Notes: generated from the letters alone by a model not told the origin. 64,000 bases of DNA from UBA7672 sp030824255 (GCA_942493305.1 OW818686.1:3534001-3598000); one strand, 5' to 3'; positions 17,715 through 26,889 are shown, counted from the first letter of the stretch. Translations and numbers: made by a program.

Positions 17715-18172
17715 CGACGGGCGCGAAAGAAGCTCTTGAGCAGCGCGGATGATTCATCCGCGAGCAATCCGCTGGTGACAGCCGGGCGTGAATGGCAGGT
17801 GGCCTGTTCGAAGAAGCGCGGACCATGCGCCACCGCCCCGCCCTTCTCGTCAGCTGCGCCATAGACCACACGGCCGATCCGCGCGTGGCTGATTGCGCCG
17901 GCGCACATCGCGCAAGGCTCCAGCGTCACATAGAGGGTAAGCCCGGAGAGACGGTAGTTCCCACGCTTTGCTCCTGCCGCCCGCATCGCCAGGACTTCCG
18001 CGTGAGCCGTGGGATCATGCAGGGTGATCGGCTGGTTATGCGCCTCGGCGACGATCTCGCCTGTAGCCGGATCGACCAGCACGGCGCCGATGGGCGCTTC
18101 GCCCGCGTCAGCGGCGGCCTCAGCCTGCGCCATGGCCCGGCGCATCATCTCGAGATCGAAAGCCTCGTCCAT
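17711..18172 (-). CDS. tadA: tRNA-specific adenosine deaminase (A34 to inosine)
   Basis: A 153-residue cytidine-deaminase-fold enzyme that converts wobble A34 to inosine in tRNA-Arg(ACG). The zinc/catalytic motifs are HAE (His57, Glu59) and PCAMC (Cys87, Cys90). Start at 18172 gives the family length; upstream in-frame codons overlap the divergent rsmD. Its end overlaps the convergent DUF3298-like gene by four bases. Confidence 0.96.
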   Translation of the reverse strand: MDEAFDLEMMRRAMAQAEAAADAGEAPIGAVLVDPATGEIVAEAHNQPITLHDPTAHAEVLAMRAAGAKRGNYRLSGLTLYVTLEPCAMCAGAISHARIGRVVYGAADEKGGAVAHGPRFFEQATCHSRPAVTSGLLADESSALLKSFFRARR

Positions 18173-18218
18173 TTGCGCCCCATAGCATTTCAGCCGCGGG
18201 ATGCTAGACGCTGCAGCG

Positions 18219-18782
18219 ATGCGGATCATCGGCGGATCACTCAAGGGACGCGCCATCAAGGCGCCTGAGGGGCGGAACACCCGGCCCACATCCGACCGCG
18301 CGCGGGAATCCCTCTTCAACGTGCTGGCCCATGCCGAGTGGGCGCCGGGCCTGGAGGGCGTGCGGGTGATCGACGCCTTCGCCGGTTCGGGCGCGCTGGG
18401 CTTCGAGGCGATGTCGCGCGGAGCGGCGTTCTGCCTGTTCGTGGAGACAGATGCCGGGGCGCGCGGCTGCATTCGCGATAATGTCGAGGCGTTCCAGCTG
18501 TTCGGAAACACGCGCATCCATCGGCGGTCTGCGACGGACCTTGGGCCGAAGCCGGCGGGGCTTAGGGCTCTGTTCGATCTCGTGTTCGTCGATCCGCCCT
18601 ATCATCAGGGGCTTGTTCCCCTAGCCGTCGACCAGTTGGTGAAGGGACAGTGGCTTGCACCGGACGCGCTCGTCGTCGCCGAAACAGGCTCGGACGAGCC
18701 GCCGCTGGATCTTCCGGGCTGGACGATTCTCGACGATCGCACCTATGGCGCGGCGCGAGTCTATTTCCTCCGCAAAGGCTGA
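18219..18782 (+). CDS. rsmD: 16S rRNA m2G966 methyltransferase
   Basis: A 187-residue SAM-dependent enzyme that methylates N2 of G966 in 16S rRNA. MRIIGGSLKGR at the N-terminus, the SAM loop DAFAGSGALGFEA and the catalytic FVDPPY motif identify RsmD. I took the ATG at 18219 because the family begins MRIIGG; an ATG six codons earlier (18201) is possible. The 3' end overlaps the convergent CPBP gene by 22 bases. Confidence 0.95.
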   Translation: MRIIGGSLKGRAIKAPEGRNTRPTSDRARESLFNVLAHAEWAPGLEGVRVIDAFAGSGALGFEAMSRGAAFCLFVETDAGARGCIRDNVEAFQLFGNTRIHRRSATDLGPKPAGLRALFDLVFVDPPYHQGLVPLAVDQLVKGQWLAPDALVVAETGSDEPPLDLPGWTILDDRTYGAARVYFLRKG

Positions 18783-19687
18783 CCCTTCGGTAGCGGCGCA
18801 AACGGCGACAGCACGAAGGCGAGCAGCAACCCGAGCACCAGAAGATCGACCGGCGCCGACGCCATCATGTCGCGATAGTCCACGACGAACAGCGAGATTG
18901 CGGGCGTAACGCCCGCGACGCTGATCAGCATCATCGCCCCGATATTGTTCATCAGGTGAAAGCCCATCGCGACCGAAAGCCCGCCCGTGCGCCAGACAGT
19001 CGCCGTCATCACGAGGCCAAGCATGGTCGCCGCGAAGACGTAGTAGGCGGCAAAATGCGGATCGCCGCCGCCATTGAAATAGTGGACCAGCCCGAACAGC
19101 AAGGACGGCACAAAGCCCCACACGATCGGGTTCGGCGCGCGCGCCGCGAGTTGCTGCACGAGATAGCCCCGGAAAAACAACTCCTCGCCCGCGCTCTGCA
19201 GAAAGATCAGGATGGCCATCGGCGCGAGTGCGATCAGCCATGTTTCCAGGGGGAGTGGAGAGCGCGACGGCATTGCGCCCGACAACACCGTGCCGATGCC
19301 GCTGATCGTCAGATAGACTGCGGCGAGCGCCATGCCGACTGCAAACTGATCCAGGCGAAACCGTCCGTCGGCCGCAATCACCGACGACAGCGACCGCTTG
19401 TGCAGCCATTTGCTGACGGCCCAGACGCCGATCCACAGTCCCCAGAACGTCGCCATCACGGCGGCCAGCGCCACGATTGTCTCGACATACGAAAGGTCGG
19501 CCGCGCCCTGCCCCGTCATCGTCTGCAAAGCGTCAGGTGTAATGAGCCCGCCACCGATGGCGATCAGGGCAAAGACATTGGTCCAGACAAACCACGCCGC
19601 GACGATCAACGCCGCGCCCAGCAATGTGCGCCAGAGTTGCAGGCGCGGCCGCGCAAGATCGACCCAGCGCTGGAATGCGTTGTCCAT
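18761..19687 (-). CDS. CPBP family intramembrane protease (CAAX protease-like)
   Basis: A 308-residue polytopic protein with about eight hydrophobic segments. The ABI/CPBP signature is GEELFFRGYLVQQL (Glu168, Glu169, Arg173), the glutamate pair that acts in intramembrane proteolysis. A second conserved motif with His occurs as GLVHYFNGGGD and GFHLMNN. Substrate is unknown. It lies four bases after the quinone oxidoreductase gene and is probably co-transcribed with it. Confidence 0.9.
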   Translation of the reverse strand: MDNAFQRWVDLARPRLQLWRTLLGAALIVAAWFVWTNVFALIAIGGGLITPDALQTMTGQGAADLSYVETIVALAAVMATFWGLWIGVWAVSKWLHKRSLSSVIAADGRFRLDQFAVGMALAAVYLTISGIGTVLSGAMPSRSPLPLETWLIALAPMAILIFLQSAGEELFFRGYLVQQLAARAPNPIVWGFVPSLLFGLVHYFNGGGDPHFAAYYVFAATMLGLVMTATVWRTGGLSVAMGFHLMNNIGAMMLISVAGVTPAISLFVVDYRDMMASAPVDLLVLGLLLAFVLSPFAPLPKGQPLRRK

Positions 19688-19690
19688 CGG

Positions 19691-20665
19691 TTACGGCTTG
19701 ATGATGGTTGAGCCAATGGTCTTGCGCGACTCCAATGCGCGGTGGGCGTCGGCTGTATCCTTGAGGGCAAAGCGCTGGCGGACGTCGGCCTTCACGGCGC
19801 CAGAACGCATCGCGCCCCAGAGGGCGGCGGCGCCGCGTTCGAGATCAGCGCGGGCCTTGGTGAAGTGGAACAGGCCCGGCCGGGTCATGATGAGGGAGCC
19901 GCCCTGGTTGAGACGGCCGGGGGCGATGGGGTCCGCGGGGCCGGAAGCATTGCCATAGGTGATGAACCAGCCGCGCATCTGGAGCGAACGCAGGCTGGCT
20001 TCGGCGGAGGTCTTGCCGACGCTGTCGTAGACGACGGGGACGCCCTGCCCGTTCGTGAGTTCCTTCACGCGGCCAGCGACGTCTTCAGAGGCGAGGATAG
20101 TTTCCCAGCAGCCGTATTGTTTTGCGAGCGCCGCTTTCTCCGCCGTCGAGACGACGCCGATGACGCGCGCGCCCTGGGCATTGGCCCAGGGGACGAGGAT
20201 GGAGCCGACGCCGCCGGCGGCTGCCCAGACCAGAATCGTTTCGCCGGGGTTGAGGCGGCGGATCTCGAAGGTGAGCATCCAGACCGTGAGGCCCTTCAGG
20301 AAAACGGCGGCGGCGTCTTCGTCGCTGACGCCTTCGGGGATGATGATCATCTTCTCGGCGGGGGCGTTGCGGTGCGAGGCGTAGGCGCCCGGCAGGCCGT
20401 TATAGACGACGCGGTCGCCAACCTTGAGATTGGTCACGCCCTCGCCCAGCGCCTCGACAACTCCAGCGGCCTCGACACCGAGAACAGCGGGCGTTGGGCC
20501 GGCATACAAACCCGTGCGGGTATAGACGTCGATGAAATTCAGGCCGATGGCCGTCTGCCGCAGGCGTACGAAGCCGGGTTCCGGCGGGCTGAGGTCCACC
20601 TGCTCGAACCGCATTTCCTCGGGCCCGCCGTGCTTGTGGATGCGGATGACGTCTGCTGTGGACAT
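19691..20665 (-). CDS. NADPH:quinone oxidoreductase (MDR superfamily)
   Basis: A 324-residue zinc-independent medium-chain dehydrogenase/reductase. It reads like quinone oxidoreductase QOR: RIHKHGGPEEMRFEQVD at the start, GLNFIDVYTRTGLY, and the nucleotide-binding AAAGGVGSILVPWAN. It reduces quinones using NADPH in the cytoplasm. The gene precedes the CPBP protease gene on the same strand and is divergent from rnhB. Confidence 0.94.
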   Translation of the reverse strand: MSTADVIRIHKHGGPEEMRFEQVDLSPPEPGFVRLRQTAIGLNFIDVYTRTGLYAGPTPAVLGVEAAGVVEALGEGVTNLKVGDRVVYNGLPGAYASHRNAPAEKMIIIPEGVSDEDAAAVFLKGLTVWMLTFEIRRLNPGETILVWAAAGGVGSILVPWANAQGARVIGVVSTAEKAALAKQYGCWETILASEDVAGRVKELTNGQGVPVVYDSVGKTSAEASLRSLQMRGWFITYGNASGPADPIAPGRLNQGGSLIMTRPGLFHFTKARADLERGAAALWGAMRSGAVKADVRQRFALKDTADAHRALESRKTIGSTIIKP

Positions 20666-20733
20666 GCTTGCCTCGTCAGGTTGCCGGAGGGGGCCAGACT
20701 CATGTCTAGTCCGTCCAAAGCCCGGACGCGAGC

Positions 20734-21324
20734 ATGGCCACTACTGGAATTGAATGTGTTGAGATAATCTGCGGGATCGACGAGGCTGGCCGGGGTCCCC
20801 TGGCCGGACCGGTTGTGGCCGCCGCCGTCATCCTCGACCCGAGCCGCCGGATCAACGGTCTCAACGACAGCAAGCAGCTGACTGAGGAACGCCGGAATGT
20901 TCTGGCCGTGCGTATCCGCGAGCGCGCCATAGCTTGGGGCGTCGGCGTGGCGACGGTCGAGGAGATTGACCAGGTCAATATCCGGCAGGCCAACTTCCTC
21001 GCCATGCAACGGGCCTTCGCGCAGCTCAGCGTGGCGCCGACGCATGTGCTGGTCGATGGCAACGATCCGCCGCCGATCGCGTGCAAGGTGACGTGCATTG
21101 TGGGCGGTGATGCGCTGAAGCCGTGCATCTCCGCCGCCTCCATCCTCGCCAAGACGGCGCGCGACTCAATGATGGTGGACTTGTGCGCGCAGTATCCCGG
21201 CTACGGCTTCTCGCAACACAAGGGATATGGCGTGGCCGCCCACATGGAAGCGTTGCGGAGACTGGGCCCGAGCCCGACACACCGCCGCACCTTTGCGCCT
21301 GTGCGGGCGCTCCTGAATTGCTAG
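20734..21324 (+). CDS. rnhB: ribonuclease HII
   Basis: A 196-residue nuclease that cleaves RNA in RNA-DNA hybrids and at single ribonucleotides in DNA. The active-site GIDEAGRGPLAGP (Asp16, Glu17) and later VDGNDPP are diagnostic. The C-terminal stretch FSQHKGYGVAAHMEAL matches the family. It converges on the phosphatase gene with a seven-base gap. Confidence 0.97.
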   Translation: MATTGIECVEIICGIDEAGRGPLAGPVVAAAVILDPSRRINGLNDSKQLTEERRNVLAVRIRERAIAWGVGVATVEEIDQVNIRQANFLAMQRAFAQLSVAPTHVLVDGNDPPPIACKVTCIVGGDALKPCISAASILAKTARDSMMVDLCAQYPGYGFSQHKGYGVAAHMEALRRLGPSPTHRRTFAPVRALLNC

Positions 21325-21331
21325 ATTTCGC

Positions 21332-22114
21332 TCAGGCGAAGAGACGCGCTTCGATCTGGGCGCGCTTGGCGTCGTCGACACCCAGCACATCGCGCATGTA
21401 CTGATCCACGCTGCCGTGGCGCTCATTGATGACGGCGAGCGAGCGGTCGAGATATTCCGGCGCAACGCCCATGATGTAGCGCATCGTCTCAAGGTCCGGC
21501 GCGCGGCCATGCTGCTGCAGGATCGCATCGCGCCATGTCGCGCCATGTTGCTCGAAGCGTCCGGACTCGTTGGTCAGAAGATAGTCTGCAACGATGTCGT
21601 CGCTATGCACGCCCGCCAGATGATGCGTCAGCGCCACCGCCAGTCCCGTGCGATCCTTTCCCGCCGCACAGTGCACAACCACCGCGCCATCGGCCTTGGC
21701 CAGCGTGTCGAAGTAGCGCGTGAACAGGTCGACGATGCGCGGCAGGTGTGGCGCGTCGGCATAGTAGTCCAGCAGAAATTTTCCATAGCTCGGCGCCTGC
21801 ATGTCCCACGCAGACATGAATGCGTCCCACGATTGCGCGCCCTCGTCCGGATCATGGTTCTCGATCAGCGAGGCGGAGAAGCCTTCCCAGCGGCGCGAGG
21901 GCGAGCGTTCGCGCTCCTGAGGGCGGCGCAGGTCCACCACTGCCGCGATGTTCATGGAGGCCAGCTTCGCAAGGTCTGCCTCGGTTGCCAGCGCATGGTT
22001 GGCGGACCGGAAGAACCGCCCCGTCGCCATCCGGCGTTCGCCAGCCTGATAGCCGCCGAAATCGCGGAAATTGGTGAGGCCCTCGAACGGGTGCAGGCGC
22101 GTCGCGTCGGTCAT
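21332..22114 (-). CDS. tyrosine-protein phosphatase (bacterial Y_phosphatase3 type)
   Basis: A 260-residue protein with the cysteine-phosphatase P-loop HCAAGKDRTG (Cys149, Arg155; CX5R) and the typical N-terminal FRDFGGY. Relatives dephosphorylate phosphotyrosine and, in some cases, phosphoinositides or other substrates. No signal peptide is seen, so it is probably cytoplasmic. The natural substrate cannot be told. Confidence 0.92.
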   Translation of the reverse strand: MTDATRLHPFEGLTNFRDFGGYQAGERRMATGRFFRSANHALATEADLAKLASMNIAAVVDLRRPQERERSPSRRWEGFSASLIENHDPDEGAQSWDAFMSAWDMQAPSYGKFLLDYYADAPHLPRIVDLFTRYFDTLAKADGAVVVHCAAGKDRTGLAVALTHHLAGVHSDDIVADYLLTNESGRFEQHGATWRDAILQQHGRAPDLETMRYIMGVAPEYLDRSLAVINERHGSVDQYMRDVLGVDDAKRAQIEARLFA

Positions 22115-22166
22115 GTGGGCGACCTAGGCGAAGTTGTCCCGCCCGTCCACCTCTCGCGGCAGACGG

Positions 22167-23168
22167 TTATTCTGGCGTCTTCAGGTCCAGCATCAGCATG
22201 GGATCCAGCCAGATATCCGTACCCCGGTCGTCGGAAAACACGTTGCGGAACTTCAACGCCCAATGCAGGTGCGGACCGGTCACCCGTCCTGTCGCTCCGG
22301 AAAGTCCAAGCAGCTGGCCTTGGGCGACGGTATCGCCGTCCTTCACATCGATCCGGCTCATGTGCATCGTCACTGACATCAGGCCGCGTCCGAGATCGAG
22401 GAATACGGCCCCGCCTTCGTAATAGAGATCCGGGTCCGCCAGCAGCACCGTTCCCGCCATCGGTGCGTGGATTTCGGTCCCCGTGGGAATGGCGATGTCC
22501 TGACCATTGTGAACGCTGGTCGATCCCTCGCAGTCCTTGGTTTTCGGCACATAGGTACGTGTGACGCCATAGGCGCTCGAATACGGCCCCTCCGCCGGCT
22601 TGATCAGAGATACAGGGGCGAGCGGCGCGGCGAACGCCTTCAGTGCCTTGTCCTTGCGGACCCAGGAAACCTCGGCATGGCGCTTCTGTTCGGCCGTCTG
22701 CGGCGAGATGCGGCCGCACTCCATCGTGAACTTTGAAACAGTGTCCGAGCGCGCCGCAACGTCGACCATCGCGAACGCCTCATGCTCAGCGCCTTCACGG
22801 CGCGAAGCGACCCGCACCTGCGCGGGGGCATCGCGCTTCAACCCTATCAGCGCCACGCCGTCTTCACCGGCTGTCGCGACGGCCTTGCCGTCGAGCGTTA
22901 CCGGCGCGCGGGGATTGGTCAGGCACAGGATAGCGCCGCCCTGCTTGGCCGCGGCGCTGCAGCGGATGAAAGGGTCCGTAAGTGCAGCCGCAGGCTCTGG
23001 CGCGGGCTCCGGCTGAAGATCAGGTGGCGGGACAGGTTCGGAAACAATCGGCGGGCCGGCCATCGCATCGCCACTGACGACAGCCCCATCGCTGACAGGT
23101 CCCGCGCATCCCGCCAGAACACCCGCCAGCAAAAGCGCAATCAGGCCTTGCCGTTTAGCTGCTTCCAT
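22167..23168 (-). CDS. M23 (LytM-type) peptidase lipoprotein
   Basis: A 333-residue protein with a lipoprotein signal (VLAGC, Cys21), a Pro/Glu-rich linker and a C-terminal M23 domain. The zinc motifs are recognisable as HNGQDIA and GPHLHWAL, with MHMS between. M23 enzymes cut peptidoglycan cross-bridges or activate amidases from the outer membrane or periplasm. Its start overlaps the DUF2093 gene by 28 bases, so the two are coupled. Confidence 0.92.
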   Translation of the reverse strand: MEAAKRQGLIALLLAGVLAGCAGPVSDGAVVSGDAMAGPPIVSEPVPPPDLQPEPAPEPAAALTDPFIRCSAAAKQGGAILCLTNPRAPVTLDGKAVATAGEDGVALIGLKRDAPAQVRVASRREGAEHEAFAMVDVAARSDTVSKFTMECGRISPQTAEQKRHAEVSWVRKDKALKAFAAPLAPVSLIKPAEGPYSSAYGVTRTYVPKTKDCEGSTSVHNGQDIAIPTGTEIHAPMAGTVLLADPDLYYEGGAVFLDLGRGLMSVTMHMSRIDVKDGDTVAQGQLLGLSGATGRVTGPHLHWALKFRNVFSDDRGTDIWLDPMLMLDLKTPE

Positions 23169-23362
23169 CGTGTCAACGCTGCCTCTGCGTCGAAGTACGC
23201 TTCCTGAGTATCAACATTCCAATAACGCAGGTCTTCCAGCGCAATCCTGCGCTTGGAGACGGCGCATGTGACGAAGCGGCCGGGCTTCAGGACCTCGAAA
23301 TCGTTGTCGAGGAAACGGAGCTTGGCTTCGCCAGGCAGGGAACCGGGGGTGATCGCGTCCAT
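23141..23362 (-). CDS. DUF2093 family protein
   Basis: A 73-residue cytoplasmic protein. The core AKLRFLDNDFEVLKPGRFVTCAVS (shown here as the family's opening) and LEDLRYWNVDTQEAY are typical of DUF2093, a small conserved alphaproteobacterial family of unknown function. I chose the ATG at 23362 (MDAITPGS); a TTG 15 codons earlier is possible but not supported by family similarity. It sits between pleD and the M23 gene. Confidence 0.85.
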   Translation of the reverse strand: MDAITPGSLPGEAKLRFLDNDFEVLKPGRFVTCAVSKRRIALEDLRYWNVDTQEAYFDAEAALTRWKQLNGKA

Positions 23363-23422
23363 GGGAGCTATATGCACCTTCAGCGCGGCGAAGTTAAGGC
23401 GATTCAACCGGGACAGGACGCC

Positions 23423-24790
23423 TCAGAGCGCGTCGAGGATTTCCTGCTCGATCCGGTTGCGTCCGGCCGATTTCGCACGGTAAAGCGCATCGTCAGCCCG
23501 CTTCAGCAGCTGGTCGATCGTGTCATCCGGCGGAATCACCGTCGAGACGCCGCCCGACATGGTGACTTTCAGCTCGTCGCCCCGGTTGATCGGGAAAGGC
23601 GCGTCGGCGATGATCTGGCGCAGCCGCTCGCCCGCCTGTTGCGCCAGCGCCTGGGTCGTGTCCGGCATGATTACCACGAACTCTTCCCCGCCATAGCGGC
23701 AGGCCAGGTCGGTCGGCCTGATGTTCTCGCGCAGGCGTCGGCCGAACTCGCGCAGCACATCGTCGCCAGCTGCATGGCCGTGAATGTCGTTGACCTTCTT
23801 GAAGTGGTCGATGTCGCACAGCAGCACGGACACCGGCTCCCCGCCCATGCTCGCGCGCTTCACGAAGCTCTCGAGCTGCACGCGCATGTAGCGGCGATTG
23901 TGCAGCCCCGTCAGCTGGTCGGTCACCGCCAGTTCCATCGACTGGTCCAGCCGCGCCCGCAGCGCATCGAGATACCGCTTCTTGCGCACCTGCGTCTTCA
24001 CGCGCGCCATCAGCTCTTCCGAGTCGATCGGCTTGATGACGATATCGGACGCGCCAAGATCCAGCGCGCGCACCGCCTTCTTCTCGTCGTCGGGCTCGGC
24101 CACCACGAGGATCGGCAAATCCCGCGTCGACTCCAGCGAGCGGAAATAGGCGCACAGCTTCAGGCCATCGAGCTTCTCGTTCGACAGCGACACGATCAGC
24201 AGGTCCACCATCGAGCCGGAAATGCCCAGCTGGTTGGCTTCCGAGTGCGAGATCGGCCTGTGCAGGCCTTCGAGATAGCGGCAGATCCTGCGCGCCTGCC
24301 GCTCGTTCTCGTCAACAACCAGAATCCGCGCCGGCTCGCTCGCGCGGCTTTGCGCTGCAATATCAACCGCGCCCATCCGCTTGCCCGAAGCCTCGCGCTT
24401 GCGCAGCTCGTCGGCGACCATCTTGTACTTCGTCAGCGCCCGGACGCGCGACAGCAGATGCAGGTCATTCACCGGCTTGGTGAGGAAGTCATCCGCCCCT
24501 GCCCCAAGGCCGCGCAGGCGATCCTCGCGCTCGTTCAGGGCGGTCACCAGCACGATCGGAATATGTTCCGTGCGCGGGTCATTCTTGAGACGGCGGCATG
24601 CATCCACGCCGTTGAGCTTCGGCATCATGATGTCCATCAGGATGACGTCGGGCTCTTCCGCCATGGCCTTGTCGATGGCGTCCTCGCCATCCACCGCCGT
24701 GATGACGTGGAAGTATTCGTTGCGCAGCTTGTCGGTCAGCAGTTTGCGGTTCTGTTCGATGTCATCGACGACGAGGACGCGTGCGCTCAT
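23423..24790 (-). CDS. pleD: response regulator diguanylate cyclase PleD
   Basis: A 455-residue protein, essentially the length of Caulobacter PleD. Order: receiver domain 1 (phosphoacceptor Asp53 in LMDIMMP), a degenerate adaptor receiver domain (about 155-275), and a C-terminal GGDEF domain. The active site reads RYGGEEF, and an RxxD product-inhibition site (RPTD) precedes it, so it should make cyclic di-GMP under feedback control. In Caulobacter PleD drives the swarmer-to-stalked transition. The start at 24790 overlaps divK by four bases, the conserved divK-pleD operon. Confidence 0.96.
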   Translation of the reverse strand: MSARVLVVDDIEQNRKLLTDKLRNEYFHVITAVDGEDAIDKAMAEEPDVILMDIMMPKLNGVDACRRLKNDPRTEHIPIVLVTALNEREDRLRGLGAGADDFLTKPVNDLHLLSRVRALTKYKMVADELRKREASGKRMGAVDIAAQSRASEPARILVVDENERQARRICRYLEGLHRPISHSEANQLGISGSMVDLLIVSLSNEKLDGLKLCAYFRSLESTRDLPILVVAEPDDEKKAVRALDLGASDIVIKPIDSEELMARVKTQVRKKRYLDALRARLDQSMELAVTDQLTGLHNRRYMRVQLESFVKRASMGGEPVSVLLCDIDHFKKVNDIHGHAAGDDVLREFGRRLRENIRPTDLACRYGGEEFVVIMPDTTQALAQQAGERLRQIIADAPFPINRGDELKVTMSGGVSTVIPPDDTIDQLLKRADDALYRAKSAGRNRIEQEILDAL

Positions 24791-25215
24791 CTCGCCGTCC
24801 TCCGCAGCGTGGGCGGCGGCGGTGCGCCGGCGCCGCGCGGGCTGGTCAGCTTTTTCACTTCGTTGATGAATGCGCCCATCTGGATGGGCTTCGACATATA
24901 CGCTTCGCAGCCCGCCTCGCGCACAAGTCTCTCGTCCTGGCGCATGGCGAATGCGGTCACGGCCATGATCGGGATGTTCTTGATCTGAACGTCGTCCTTG
25001 ATCCATCGCGTGAGATCGAGCCCCGAAACTTCCGGCAGCTGGATGTCCATGATGATCAGGTCGGGCTTGTGTTCGCGCGCGAGATCGACCGCCTTCAGAC
25101 CGTCGCGACTCTCGACGGTCTTGAAGCCGAAAGCGTCCAGCAGGTCGCAGAAGAGCTTCATGTTGAGCTCGTTATCTTCGACCACGAGGACTTTCTTGGC
25201 GGGGGGCGTCGCCAT
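24787..25215 (-). CDS. divK: single-domain response regulator DivK
   Basis: A 142-residue receiver domain with the phosphoacceptor at Asp57 in IIMDIQLPEVSG and the acidic pocket VVEDNE. It lacks an output domain. In Caulobacterales DivK is the hub between PleC/DivJ and the CtrA phosphorelay. A Pro-rich tail (SPRGAGAPPPPTLRRTAR) extends it by about a dozen residues beyond the usual length. It is the first gene of the divK-pleD operon; the upstream 166-base gap has three TTAA tetranucleotides but none at seven-base spacing. Confidence 0.95.
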   Translation of the reverse strand: MATPPAKKVLVVEDNELNMKLFCDLLDAFGFKTVESRDGLKAVDLAREHKPDLIIMDIQLPEVSGLDLTRWIKDDVQIKNIPIMAVTAFAMRQDERLVREAGCEAYMSKPIQMGAFINEVKKLTSPRGAGAPPPPTLRRTAR

Positions 25216-25381
25216 CAGAACTCACGCAAGGCACAGGCCGGGGTGATTCCCGGGGTCCTCAGTTGTTAGACCTGAGAGTATTAACCGCCTATTTTCAACT
25301 GTCGCCGACAGGTGAGCGTGTTAAGCTCCCCTGATTAACAAAACCAGCGCCTTTACAAAGACTTCTGGCCGGAACCGCAAC

Positions 25382-26689
25382 TTGTCCGCGAACATTGCCG
25401 GTAGCATAGTAAATTTACCTGCAGCTTGCCGGGACTGCCTGCACAGCTGGCGAGGGCAGCGGCCCTCATGTCCGCGGTGTCGCTCGGTCCGTATCGTCTC
25501 GCATCCGCAGCTTTTCGAGCTGAGCGTCGCCCACATAGACTGCGACGCCTTCTACGCCTCCATCGAGAAACGCGACCGCCCCGAGCTTTCCGGCCTCCCC
25601 GTCATCGTCGGCGGTGGCAAGCGCGGCGTTGTCTCCACCTGCTGCTATGTCGCGCGCACCTATGGCGTCCGCTCGGCCATGCCGATGTTCAAGGCGCTGA
25701 AGCTCTGTCCCCACGCCGTCGTCATAAAGGGGCGCATGGATCTCTACGTCCAGGAAGGCCGCCGCATCCGCCAGATGATGCAGGCGCTCACCCCGCTGGT
25801 CGAACCCGTCTCCATCGACGAAGCCTATCTCGACCTCTCCGGCACGGACGCGCTTCACGGCGCCCCGCCCGCGCTCAGCCTCATGCACCTGCAGAAGGCA
25901 GTCGAAAGGGAAATCGGCATCACGATTTCCGCCGGCCTAGCCTCAAACAAATTCCTCGCGAAGACCGCCTCCGAGGCCGACAAGCCGCGCGGCTTCTTCG
26001 CGCTGTCGATCGACGAAGCCCCAACCTACCTCGCCGACAAATCCGTTCGCATCATCGGCGGGGTCGGCGCGCAATTCGAGAAGAAGCTCAACGCAGACGG
26101 CATCCGCACGGTCGCCGACATCCAGAGGATCGACGTAAAGACGCTGGTGAAGCGCTATGGCGAAACAGGGCTGTGGCTGCACAACTGCGCCTTCGGTCGC
26201 CATGAGCGCAAGGTCGATCCCGCAGGCGAGCGCAAGAGCGTTTCGTCCGAAACCACCTTCAACGAAGACATCTCCGATGCGCGCGCGCTCGAAGACATCC
26301 TCTGGCGCCTCAGCGAGCGCACAGCGGATCGCGCAAAGGACTCGGGCGTCGAAGGCCGGGTGGTGACGCTGAAGCTCAAGACTGCCGACTTCCGCAGCTT
26401 CACGCGCCGTGTCTCGCTCAACGACCCGACGCAGCTCGCGCAGGTCATCTTCCGCGTCGCCAGGACCATGCTCGCGCGTGAGACGACCGGCCAGCGCTAT
26501 CGCCTCCTCGGCGTCGGCATCTCCGAACTCGTCGATGCCAAGGCCGACGCCCTCGATCTCGCCGACCCCAAATCCCTCAAGCGCGCCAAGGCCGAACGCG
26601 CCGCCGACAAGGCCCGTGAAAAATTCGGCGACGCCGCCGTCATGACCGGACGTGGGCATCGGATTGAGCTCACGCGGAAGAAGGATTGA
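25382..26689 (+). CDS. dinB: DNA polymerase IV (Y-family)
   Basis: A 435-residue translesion polymerase. The palm motifs are HIDCDAFYASIEKR and SIDEAYLDL. Like many alphaproteobacterial DinB proteins it has an N-terminal CxxC-x10-CxxC motif (Cys16, Cys19, Cys30, Cys33), likely zinc-binding. The C-terminus (about 395-430) is Lys/Arg/Asp-rich. Only a TTG at 25382 gives a start upstream of the cysteine motif; ATGs in that frame come too late. I looked for the alphaproteobacterial LexA box GTTC-N7-GTTC upstream and did not find one. Confidence 0.92.
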   Translation: MSANIAGSIVNLPAACRDCLHSWRGQRPSCPRCRSVRIVSHPQLFELSVAHIDCDAFYASIEKRDRPELSGLPVIVGGGKRGVVSTCCYVARTYGVRSAMPMFKALKLCPHAVVIKGRMDLYVQEGRRIRQMMQALTPLVEPVSIDEAYLDLSGTDALHGAPPALSLMHLQKAVEREIGITISAGLASNKFLAKTASEADKPRGFFALSIDEAPTYLADKSVRIIGGVGAQFEKKLNADGIRTVADIQRIDVKTLVKRYGETGLWLHNCAFGRHERKVDPAGERKSVSSETTFNEDISDARALEDILWRLSERTADRAKDSGVEGRVVTLKLKTADFRSFTRRVSLNDPTQLAQVIFRVARTMLARETTGQRYRLLGVGISELVDAKADALDLADPKSLKRAKAERAADKAREKFGDAAVMTGRGHRIELTRKKD

Positions 26690-26790
26690 AGCTGCGGGAA
26701 CGACGCCAAGGCTCAGATTAGAAATCCTGCATCGACTTCCCGAGCTCGGCCGCTAAGTGTGTTGGGGAGCGCACACCAGAGGAGGCTCGC
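26690..26790. other. start of accessory insert, no gene seen
   Basis: About 100 bases after dinB without a recognisable gene, tRNA or terminator with a T-tract. A GTGTG...CACAC inverted repeat brackets 26757-26776. This is where the conserved gene run breaks off and the lower-GC insert begins. Confidence 0.4.
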
Positions 26791-26889
26791 ATGACCCATG
26801 CTTCGCACCGCCCCCTTATTGACCTTCCGATGGCAGGTCTTCGAGGCGCTATGCGGGTATGTATGCAGGTATGTTGGCGCGCACACTAA
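26791..26889 (+). CDS. possible 32-residue small protein
   Basis: A short open frame, MTHASHRPLIDLPMAGLRG..., ending TAA at 26887-26889. Its only real support is a strong Shine-Dalgarno (GAGGAGG, eight or so bases before the ATG). No homologue is recognised and the sequence has no clear domain. It may be a leader peptide, a remnant of an integrated element, or chance. Confidence 0.25.
   Translation: MTHASHRPLIDLPMAGLRGAMRVCMQVCWRAH

Noticed and set aside
25270..25400. Possible LexA box before dinB
   Set aside because: Two GAAC tetramers occur but 14 bases apart, not the seven required by the alphaproteobacterial GTTC-N7-GTTC consensus.
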